NCBI RefSeq assembly: GCF_932526225.1 | Contig: NC_064048.1 | Coordinates: 6,926,627 to 6,990,626 of the forward strand | DNA: 64,000 bases | Source: Nematostella vectensis | Lineage: Eukaryota; Cnidaria; Anthozoa; Actiniaria; Edwardsiidae | Direction of reading: 5' to 3' | Shown here: in pieces, positions 36,117 through 47,400 of the stretch | Position numbering within the stretch: the first letter of the stretch is position 1 | How the letters are laid out: the number at the start of each line of letters is the position of its first letter | Translations under genes and position numbers: made by a program | Notes under the pieces: model-generated | What the model saw: the letters and a program-made list of their open reading frames with translations, nothing else | Told to the model about the DNA's origin: nothing | The model's database searches: none

Positions 36117-39100
36117 TTATTGTCCAGATGGACAAGAGAGTGCGAGGATCGAGTTTAGTTTGGTGGCGAGAGCCTCGTAGTCGTCCACACGGATCACGTG
36201 ATCAAGGCTTCCCTCCGCAATCTCCAGCAGCTCTGCTTCGTTGACGTCAGGCCCAATGCCAACAGCAATAACGTCGACTTTCTTTTCCTGGAATCGTAAA
36301 AAAGGGTTAAGATCCAGAAAATAAAGGTGTTTATTGTCTTCTGCACGTTAAGGGACAAGGGGTAATGGGTGCTAGACGCAAGAGTTATTGGCGGTGCAAC
36401 GGAAGGGTCTTCCACCCTTGATATCCTGGATTCACGTTACCTTAAGTGGTTTCATGACGTCTTTATATGGCAGACTGCCCTGGCTAGTCCGACCGTTTGT
36501 CATGACAATCAGTACATCAGTGACGTTTTCCCGGTCCCCTGCGCTGTTCGTGAACAAGTCGGTGATCGCCACCTGAAGCGCGAAATCTGTGCGCGTCTTT
36601 CCGCCAGTGAATTCGATGGCGTCTATTTGTCGGTTTATGTCCGCGGCTTTTTGCGAAAACCTGAAACTTATGACTCGACTTGCACTAGAACTGTACGCTA
36701 TCAATCCAAAATGGCTTCCGTTTGTGGAGATCTTCATTCTTTCGACAAGGATTTTTAGGAAGGTTTTGGCGATGTTGAAGTGTCTGGGGCCAACGCTGGT
36801 GGAGCGGTCGAGGGCGATGCCGATATCCATAGATTTGTCGCATGGCTTGGCAAGGTGAGGGATTTCTGAAAGTAAGATGACATCAAAGTTTGTTAAGTCA
36901 GCAGTCAAGTGCTAAAATAGTTATAACAAATACGCCCATCTACATCGAGAATAGTAAATAAAGTGACTTGTTGAACCTCCAGGGCAGCCGTAGAATTCCA
37001 GGCGCAACGAGATATGGCTATGCCAGGTCAGCGGCAGAAGTCTAAGCATGCGCACATTTGTGATGGGTGGGTCGAAAGAGTGCAAGACAACACTTCCTCT
37101 GTCCCTGTTACCAGTGAATATCTGTAAAAAAAAAAAGCAAGTTAGAGTGTCCGAAATTTTCGGTATTTCTGTAAATGTTATTGTTAATTCTGACGTGTAA
37201 ATCTAATTAATTAGCCGTAAATAGTACTGCACTTTTTAACAATACAGAGATTACAATTTAAAGGAAGTTAAAGCTACTTTAATTTGTAATTGTTTTACCA
37301 CATCTTTGCCGTTGTGCTGATAGGGTGAGAAGACACTCCCGTCCTGGCTGTACTTCACGCTGTAACTCGTCACCCATTGGTTGGCGTCCTGGCGGCCTTG
37401 CGTGGCGATACGTGTCACTGTCTTGTACGAGTCGAAGTCAAGCTGGAGCCACTGAAAACAACAAGTCATGTATTATGTGACATTCGAGATATGACACATA
37501 CTTACTGGGTTGAACAGTGGTGATCAGTGGTACTACTGACACAGCATAGCAAAATATGTCAATCTTTCCTCAGGGCTTACTTGCTTATATGTCTGTGAAG
37601 CAATCCTGTCTAATTAACTAGGATCTTTCCACGTGACACACCTGTTTGTTGTCGTTATTCTTGGCAGCCCATCCACCGCCTCTCCCGTCACGTGGTACAA
37701 GATGAAGACGAGCGTTACCGGCCTTCAGTGTCACGCTATACTCTGACGATGCGCTGAACTGAGAGTCCTTGATTGACAGGCATTGACAACCAAGTTGCTT
37801 CACGCATTTAGGCTCCGCTGGCGGCTCAAATCCATCTGTACATCCGTAGAACTCTGCGCGCAAGGAAATGTGGGAGTGCCAGGTTTGTGGGTGGATTCTG
37901 ATAAAGCGAGCGATGACTGCAGGGATGATCACGTGACTGACAATATGGTGTTGATCCGTATTGCCAGTGAAGATCTGTGGTGTAAAAGGCAAAAAAGCAA
38001 GAAATCATTGTAGTTGCAGTTAACACCTTAAAAATGGTTATCAAATTATTTATTCATTCATATACTAACGTAGTTTTAGGTACATACATGTGTTTTCCTA
38101 TTTTGTTTAAACACGGTGTACAACGCCCCGTCCAGACTGTACTCGATTGTGTAGCTCTTTACCCACTGCGCTGAGTCCTGTCGGCCTTGAGTCGCAACAC
38201 GGGTTACCTTTGTTGGATGAGAGAATTGAAATTCGAGGTACTGGTACTGGTCATTGCTTCCCGCTGACCAGGCCCCAGTCCTTCCATTCCCGGCCAAGTG
38301 ATGTAATCGTCCGTTGGATGCTCTGTGTGCGGAAGTCGCTTCTGATGACGCCGTTATTCGCTCGTCTGGTAATACGATGGCGCTGTTGCATTCGGGAGGT
38401 GTTGGTACAACAAAACCTTGAAATATACAAAATGGAAAGAAAAGGCTTTGAATTTGCAGGGTGGATTGAATTACCTGCTGGCCGCCATTAAGATTGTATT
38501 TATTTTCCAGGGGTGGATCCAGGAGCTCCAAAAGGGGGGGGGGGGGGAGCTGGATTCTTTCGTGTATTTCCTTTTGTTTTTTCAAAGCCAAATATCTAAA
38601 AATGGGGGGGGGAACCGCTCGGTCCATCCCTAAATCCGCCCCTGGTTCGTTAGTCCATGAATTCGTATCACCTTTAGTACACCCGTAAAGCTCCATTCTC
38701 ATTGAAATGTGACCTAGCCAAGAATGCGGATGAACCCGGAGTAGAAGTGCGAAAATAGTCGGCTTCAAAATGTGCCCAACGATGGTATTCCTGTCTTTGT
38801 TTCCCTCCAGAACCTAAATGAGAAAGAAAAAAAAGGGGAACAAGGCGTTCATCGAGATTGTTGGGTCCATTCGGTTTATAATAGGAGTCTTGTACCTCGT
38901 GGTCGTTGTAGGGTGTGAAGTAATGCCCTTGGCGCAGATTACTAGATAAAGTGTAGCTCGTGACCCATTGGTTATGGTCCTGGCGTCCTTGAGTAGCTAT
39001 TCGCGTTACCATAGTGATGTTACCGAGGTTCACTTGGAGCCATTGGCTGCCATCATTGGTTTTGGTTGACCATGCGCCAAAGAGGCTTCCTTGTTTGTTG

Positions 39101-42100
39101 ATGTTGAGGCGTGCGCGCGCAGCTGTAAAGTATTTGTTCCATTCTGAGGATGCCGTTAGACCAGAGTCTGGGATGTTCTTGTTTTCGAGTCCAAGGGCTG
39201 TTGTACAGTTTTCCTTTGGCACCACAAATCCTGAAAAGCACAACTAAAATCACACTGGTGATTTCCGAGAATCCGTCCCTTCAGATGTTCCCCTGATTCG
39301 TAAGTTTTTTTTTCATTTTAATATAAAAATTAATGAAAGGTAAAACATGTATTCTACCTTCTTTGCAGCCGTATAATTCTTCTCTTAAGGAGATTCTCGT
39401 CTGCCAGGTTTTGGGTCGCGTGCGCACGTAGCGGGCGAAAATTGGAGTGACAAGCTCGTGTAGTACAACAGTGTGCCGATCATCATTACCATTCAGCTCC
39501 TGTGATAGCGGACGTAGATAAATATTTTTAAGGCTTGCCCTTCATTAAGTATTTCAGAAGTGTTTAAAGAAGCTATGTTTTTGGACGGTCGTTTTGAGTA
39601 CTAACCGCAATGCTTGCTCCTTGTTGATAGAATTCCCAGAATATTCCATCTCTGCTGAACTCCAGTGAGTAAGTCTTGACCCACCAATCAGAATCTGGTG
39701 TTCCCTGCGTAGCCACGCGAGTAATTTTGATGATATTGGAGAAGTCCACCTTGGACAAAAAAGTTACATTGTAGATAAACACAAGCTCACGAGGGAAGTT
39801 CTTTAGAAAACAGGCAGAGAGGGCTTTTGTGAAAAATGGGCACGATTCTGTTGTTCTTATTTTACGAGTATATTATTAATATTCCACACGTATATTGTTC
39901 TCATTTGTAAGTCCATTGTTCGCATCCCGTAATTCTATTGTCCTTATCCCGCAAGTCTATTGTTCGCATCCCGTACCTGTAACCATTGCTTGTCGTCGTT
40001 CTGCTTAGCTAACCATGTACTAAAGCGGCCGTTCTGCTTGTAAAAGTACAATCTTCCATTGCCTGCTCGATAAGCACTGTTGTATTCGGACGATGCCGTT
40101 ATCTTGCTGTCCGGGATCTGTCCGGTTCTAAGTCCCATAGGAGACATGCACTCTGGTATGTTTGGTTTGTCGAAGCCTTCGGTACAACCATAGAACTCGG
40201 CGCGCATGGCAATATGGCCGCTCCAGGATTGAGGTCGAATTCGGATGAAGTGCGCAATGATTGCTGGAGTAATCACGTGACTCACTACGTCATAGTAGTT
40301 TTTGTTCCCATCGAAAACCTGTAAAAAAATGATAGGAAAGACCGTAACATGTTTAGTGCAAATCGCACCCCATTGTAGGGGTAAGACGTTCTCTACCTTC
40401 AGTTTATTGTTGACGTCATTGTGAGGGGTGAAGATTGCGTCGTCCAAGCTGTATTCCAGACTGTATTTTGTTACCCATTGAGACGCGCCTCTGCGACCTT
40501 GTGTAGACACGCGGGTTACCTTTGTTACTTGGCCGAGATCAAATTGAAGGAACTGGAACCCGTCATTAACGGAGGCCATCCAAGCCCCGTATCCGCCTGC
40601 CTGTGTGTAAAGCCGGGCATGCTGTGGTTTTGAGCTCGTGCTGTGCTGGGACGAGGCTGTCATTTGACTATCTTTCATGTCAATTTTAGATTGACATTGT
40701 GGGAAATCAGGAACTTGGAAACCTGCGAGTAACAAAAACATGCTTTGTAATAGCTCCCCCATCAGAATGGTTATCCCATTAGGATGGGGGAGGGGGGATT
40801 GCATGGAACCATTGTCAAATTAGCTCGAAAAATCTGAGGCTTATGTGTAATGCAATTGTAATTTTTCTAAATGTATCAGGAAGCGGTATCTAAATTTTCA
40901 GATACTAGTACACAAATCATCACAAAGCACATATTACTTGACCCTTAACCGCCATCCCTCTCAGTCCCTTACCTTCATGGCATCCATACATCTCTACGCG
41001 CATCGCGATATGGCTCTGATATAGCATGGGGCATACCCGGATGTAACGCGTGATTATGACTGGCTCGAGAATATTGACGTGTACATCATCTCTGTTTGTA
41101 TTTCCCGGCATGCTCTTGCCGTCGCTGTACGGCTGGTAATAGGCATCATTATAACTATATTCCAGTCGGTAAGACTTGACCCATTGGTTGGAATCTGGTC
41201 GGCCTTGGGTCGCCACTCTTGTTATTTTTGTCATCGTTTTTAGGTCGATCTGGAAATACTAATACAGAGTAGAAATGTTAATGAAAAATCATATGCGAAA
41301 ATTTCAGAACTTGGTCGTTTGGACAAATCAGAATTCTTCCATAGACCAATAGCGATAAATCCTTAGAAAGAGTAATATCATAATGCGTACTTGTTCCATG
41401 TCATTATACTTCGCCAGCCATGCCCCGGTGAAGGAAGATGTTTTTCTATTGTAAAGGCGACCCTGGGAAGGTAACGTGCTACCACCGGAAGAAGACGAGG
41501 CTGTGATACTCGAGTCCGCGATACTGTGGTCAGTCATCCCCAGTGGAGCCGCGCAATCTTCTCGAGGCACGTAAAACCCTTTAAGAAAGAATCGTGAAAT
41601 TCATTCCTAGACGGAGCGACCATTTATTATACATGAGAGCCGGAGGCAAACATTTCAATATTTTCTCACTTACCGGATCTACAACCAAAGAATTCGGCTC
41701 GCAGCGAGAGGTAACTTTGCCATTTTGTTGGATGAATGCGGACAAAGCGCGCAATGATCGCTGGGTCGACGTCATTGGTTTGTACTGTAGAGCGGTCGTC
41801 ATTGCCTTTGAACTCCTAAGAAAATAATAGATTTCAATTCAATAAAAATGTCAGAAGTATTTCATAGGATGGGTCCATATCTACCGTAGCATACGACTGC
41901 CACACGATGAAATCCCGACTGTACTCGAGTCTGTACGAGGTCACCCATTGGTAGGCGTCTGCTCGGCCCTGGGTCGCGACTTGGGTGATTTTCGCTGTTT
42001 GCATGAAGTCCACCTGAATCCACTGGTCCTTGCCGTTCATTTTAGCGGACCAAGATCGGTCGCCATTCAGTCGGCTGTTCTGGGGGTTCAAGCTTTTAGA

Positions 42101-42345
42101 ATGATAGGAAGACGCGGATATCTGCTGATCTTTGATCTGCCCCGTTTCCATACCCATGGCTGCCTTACACGGCAAGTCAACGTACTCGGCGCTCACGACT
42201 GAAAATATATATTTTTTTAATTTATTACAGCTTATTTTCATAAAAAAAAATGAGTGCATTCCAAGTGGAAATCCTAAGCTGAAACCTCACCATGTATAGA
42301 AACGGTCACCCACAGCAGCGGACCAATCAGATATCGCCACGTCAT
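36117..42345 (-). CDS. Secreted protein with seven discoidin (F5/8 type C) domains and a C-terminal vWA domain
   Basis: Complete 17-exon model in transcript order: 42345-42291, 42198-41885, 41815-41674, 41578-41391, 41258-40973, 40722-40397, 40318-39977, 39749-39606, 39499-39358, 39230-38896, 38813-38672, 38416-38088, 37974-37642, 37451-37299, 37121-36977, 36865-36441, 36287-36117. All junctions keep frame; 1323 aa. The first exon is a signal peptide (MTWRYLIGPLLWVTVSIH). Each discoidin domain has an N-half (C..PLGM..G.I.DS.ITASSE, then GAW.AK.ND.QWLQ), a VTRVATQGR-like strand and a C-half ending RIHPQTW.SHISLR.EFYGC. The last two exons form the vWA: DRSTSVG keeps the DxSxS MIDAS motif and a downstream T (TRTDFAL), but the usual TDG is TNG. 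Discoidin domains bind glycans or phospholipids. An extracellular adhesion or matrix role is inferred; no orthologue is recognised. Confidence 0.93.
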
Positions 42346-44457
42346 GACCAAACGTCTTTAGATTGACCTGATACAGTCACGTTACGTTAGACGATCACTT
42401 ACACAATTGCACAAAGTAGATTTTAATTACAACCACAGAGTCAAATTCGTACTTCGCGATGGTTTTCCAAAGAGTTTTATTTTTCCGGGGAGTTAAGTCG
42501 GGTTCTATCATAAGAACGACTAGTCAGCTTACCTGATGGATGAAGATGTCAGTCCTCAATTCGCCTGGTGTCTTCCGCGTCAAACGACGAATGATTTGAT
42601 AAGGAAACATACTCCTATTTATACGCGTATTGTTTGTTTTTCACTTGTGAAATTCAACGAAAAAATCGCTGTGGCTAAAACAGTTACGCAATCATCGAGT
42701 TCGAAATATTTCAATGGATAAACATCGTTCTCTTGGGATTGCTTGTTAGTTATGGTTTAAATAGTAGTATGTCGCTAATTTACAATGAGTCAGAATACTG
42801 CAAATTCTGCACAATATACTTCTATAGATAAGCCAGAAAGCTTTGCGTTTCCCTCTTTTTTTTGTGGCTCACGTGATTCATTTCATGTTTATATGCATTT
42901 TCTTACCCATGCTTTTGCAAGAGGAGAATTTTTCGTGCGCGTAGTTAGCCGGGTTCATATGAAGAAACCGTTGTCGTTTTAGGGGTCTGGAACCGAGGAA
43001 TTTGCGTTTCTTTTCAGAGGCCTTCTCTATTGACTAAAGCTGGTCACAGTCACTATTTTTACCACTAAGTTGCGAAGCACCTGCGGTACGGCAGCCTTAA
43101 AAATGACAAGAATCATGTTGGTTTTACAAATAAGGAGTGTATTAGTTTCCTTATATGGAAGTGACCGCGTCTGGAAAAAACGACAATTTTTGGCTAAATT
43201 TTCTTGATATGTTGGGGGGGGGGGGGGTTGCAACGTCGGCCAGCAAAAAGCAGTATTTCCTTATTGCAGTTTATCTATGCTTACTCACGCCAGAAAATCC
43301 ACGTGTGACCGTAAGTAAAAAAAACAGAATTCGAGAACGTTTGCCGAAAAACGAACCTCGTCCAAAATGATGAGAAGGAAAATATAGACCATACTTCCAG
43401 ACATTCATTGAAATGCCATATGGCAGCTTTAATGCTTCACGGCTAGACTGGAGATCTAAACGAACTGTGCAATGCAAAAATACCAAAGGAACCCGCACAT
43501 TAATAGGGAGGCAATAACCAGGTTCTAAGCCTGTCTTGCCCTTTGTTGCTTTGGTAGTTCATTGATTTGTTGTCATGGCTCAATTTCGTGTCCATAGAGA
43601 CAATGGATTTTATTACTTGGTGTACTAAAAAGCCGTCCTAACTTTCCAACAGTGCTAGATAATATGCAGCGCGAAGACTTATTGTAATCACGCGATAAAA
43701 TTTCAACGTCTGTAGTATGACGCATGACATGTGGAGATCTAGGTTAGCTTTATCCGCAGGTAATCTCCCTTATAAAGAACGAAAGGAAATAAGGGAAACG
43801 CGAAGTCACTATATCGGGCTTCCTGTGGAGCAAAAGGATCAAATCGTCAGACAGCTCGCCCCCAGGTCTTGGATGGACTAAACGCCCGACGGTTTTCAAT
43901 TTATTCAAATAACCCAGTAAATTGTCTTCCTAGTGAGTTCAAAGTATTCTTTTTTTCGCAGTCACATAGCTATACCATATTTCTATATCTAGTGGAGCTC
44001 CGGGCACGGCCTACGGATCTGAGAGATATTGCTGAAAATTTTTTTTCCATCAAACACGAAAGATATATTACGTGATGGAATTTGGACCATCTTGAGAGTT
44101 TGAGATGGAATAAAATAGAAACATAGCTGATTGAGGCTTTAAAATTGCTAATAAAAAGCACACTTTGCCTTAAGTTTCAACACCTGTAGATCATCTTTTT
44201 ATTATTATTATTATATTTTTGTTTTTCTTTTAATTTCAGCCAGCCTTCAGCCACATCGACAAACATCTTCATGGTTCACCTACCAATTGTACGGGTTGCC
44301 TGTGGTGATAAACATCTCCTAGGCGTTAAATGCAAGCACACGGTAAAGAGACTGGGTATTAGCGGCATATCGATTCCACTTTAGTTCCGTCCATCGATTG
44401 GAAAGATTTCTCACATCTTTCGCTTATTCTTTCTCTTCTTTTCTGTATTTATACGAC
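42346..44457. other. Intergenic region between the discoidin-array gene and STRAP
   Basis: The two genes are divergent, so this 2.1 kb should hold both promoters. It also contains a copy of the 42957-43215 repeat, a poly-G tract (43214-43227) and, near 43960-44340, fragments related to 56455-56640 (CCATATTTCTATATCTAGTGG and TTGCCTGTGGTG). No coding exon recognised. Confidence 0.6.
42957..43215 (+). repeat. Dispersed repeat, copy 1
   Basis: Matches 56159-56442 in the same orientation at roughly 75-80%: shared words include GTTGTCGTTTT, TTCCTTATATGGAAGTGACC and TTTTCTTGATATG. No coding content; the palindromic TTCCTTATATGGAA is common to both. Confidence 0.7.
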
Positions 44458-47400
44458 ATGGCCAGGCAAATACCTCTATCCTGCAGCGGACACACGAGAC
44501 CTGTAGTAGACCTTCACTTCTCAGACATAACACCGCATGGATACTTCTTAATCAGCGCGTGTAAAGGTGAGAAACGTCTAGAATTTCACCTTAAAGAACT
44601 GTCAATATTTTCCGTGCTTTACGCTTACAATAAAAGCTCTTGAAGAATATTGATTATGATTGAACAATCACCATAATTTACCTTCGCCTTACGATCAGAT
44701 ATAATGTTGTCGTTTAATATGCTGTTATTTGTGGTTTTATTCACCTACCGTTACCGTAACCGGCATTAGTGACAGACAACATTCACTGACGTTAGCCGCG
44801 CTGGCCAATATCGAACACTGATACAAAGGACAGCATATTTTAGTAGAGGAGGCTTATATGTGGATGAAAATGTGTCACACTGAAGGGCTGCGTCTCAAAG
44901 AATGAATGAAAAATGATTAAACCCCATATGCCAATGCATACTGTACCATGGGCTGCACACCGGGGTGGGGGGGGGGAGCTGGGGGCTATAGCCCCCCTTC
45001 AAATTTTCTGACATTTTATTATTTTTTTTAAATGAGGGGGGAAATTCTAAATAATGTTCTATTAGCTGAATTTCCCATGGATTTGATAAGTTTTCAAGTA
45101 TGGCCTGCTGTTGATCTACTACCCCTTTGGAACCCCACATTCTAATGACAACCGTACTGTGAATAAAAACACGAGACTTTGTTACATTAGTAAATTTTGT
45201 ATTTTACCAAAATACAAGCTATGAGCTCTCTTTTAAATTGACTCAAATTCCTTGATGTTGAGAAAGTGATACTGTACCAGACCTCCCCCCTTCCACTCCC
45301 GCCACTCTTCCCCCCCCCCCCCCCCCCCGTAAAAAATGGACTGCATTCTCTGTGTACAGTAGGTGTTAGCACAGGATAATCAACATTGCTCTGATTACAG
45401 ATGGCAAGCCAATGTTACGACAAGGTGAGACTGGGGACTGGATTGGCACATTTGAGGGGCACAAGGGAGCCGTATGGAGCACTAAACTAAACATGGATGC
45501 TACTAAGGCTGCTACCGGGGCTGCTGACTTCTCAGCGTAAGTAGAGTACGAGATGTATACACTTGACTTAGCAGAGGGGTTGACATTGATATGATAGCAT
45601 AAGTTGTAAAACATGTACAGAACTGTAGTGTTCCAGCAAGACACTGGAATTCTGACCTCAATGGTTTTCTGTTAACTAAAATGATTGTAATTGTTTACAT
45701 GGATAAATAAATCTAATGTAATAATCAATTAATCAACTTCTCAGCTAATTTACTGGTCATCAGTATGTGTTGAGGTACTGGAAATATCCTGTAGGCCATG
45801 AGATTCCTGCACAGGTAGCCCAAGCTCTTTCTTTGTCCCTATCGATTTTACGGTAAACATAGGGCGAAAATCAAAATAAGTGGAAAATAAAAAAACAACT
45901 TGCTGAAAAGACGTATGTAGTCTAGTGTAGTCTAAGATTCAAGATTCAAGATTTGAAATCTTAAACGAACGAAGTGCTAAGTCGCGCTCAAATCACGGCG
46001 ACATTCTCACAGATAGTTGGACTCCAACCAGTCCAAACCTCAGTGCCACACGATTCTTCATTGCAAGGACCTCTTTGGCTCTTGCCAAATCTTCGCAGCC
46101 ACAGGTGCATGGGCATGATTTTTGCGCTCGTGGGGACGAGACAATTTTGACGGTTGCCAAATTCATTGTGGTCAAGCATATTTCAACGACAAAGAGACAA
46201 ATATTCTGCCGGATTCCTCTGCAATGGAAAATCGTGTGGCGCTGAGGTTTGGACAGGTTGGACTCCAACTATCTGTGAGGATGTCGCCGTGATTTGAGCC
46301 CAATTGAGCGGGAAGAAGTGTGTTTTTGAGGACGGAACGTGAGGTATGTCCAAAATTAGTTTCCTACCTTTCACTTCATTCATTTAAAATTTCAAATCGT
46401 GAATCTTGAATCTTGAAAAAGGCGCTTTAATACGACCAAAGAACACGCAAAAAGTAAACATAAAAACAAAACTAGACTACACACCTCTTTTCAGCAAGTT
46501 GTTTTTTATTTTTCACTAATTTTGATTTTCGCCCCATGTTTACCGTAAAATCGATAGGGACAAAGAAAGAGCTTGGACTACCTGTGATTCCTGATGCTTG
46601 CATTTAGTAAGACAACCACTTTACTACCACAGGTAGCCCAGGCTCACGGCGAGTGTAGGTTCAAGGTGAGCCTGGGCTACCTGTGTTACTACTTTAGGAC
46701 AAAAATAAGTGTCATTCTAGCGGAAAAGATTAAGTCAGTTTTGCAGAAGTGAATGTAAAAAATATATCACTTTTGTCTTAAGGCTGGTCACATTGTACTA
46801 TTGAGAAGTTGCATTTCTCTTTCACACAAGTGCTTAGAAAAGTTTTTATGTGAAAAGAGCTAGAGCGTTCATATACATAGCCGTCTTCTTTTTGTTCTGC
46901 TAAAAAATACAAAATGGTGGCTACAATTGTTTGAGGGTTTTTTTTTTTTTTCAGGAAAGTGTGGGATGCTCTCAGTGGAGATGAAGTGGCAAGTTTGCCT
47001 CACAAACATATTGTCAAAACAGTGGACTTCTCATCTGTAAGTTTGCCATACAGTACAAACACATACTGTAGTCAAAACAGTAGATTTCTGATCTGTAAGT
47101 TTGCTTCACAAACAAATAGTCAAAACAGTAGACTTCTCATCTGTAAGTTTGCCTTACAGTACAAACACATACTGTAGTCAAAACAGTAGACTTCTGATCT
47201 GTAAGTTTGCTTCACAAACAAATAGTCAAAACAGTACTAGACTTCTCATCTGTAAGTTTGCTTCACAAACACATACACAGTAGTCAAAACAGTTGACTTC
47301 TCATCTGTAAGTTTGCCTCACAAACATATAGTCAAAACAGTAGACTTCTCATCTGTAAGTTTGCCTCACAAACATATAGTCAAAACAGTACACTTCTCAT

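Noticed and set aside
46959-47283. Frames reading on through the STRAP exon-3 donor array
   Set aside because: They are read-through of a minisatellite; the WD40 protein continues at 48494 instead.
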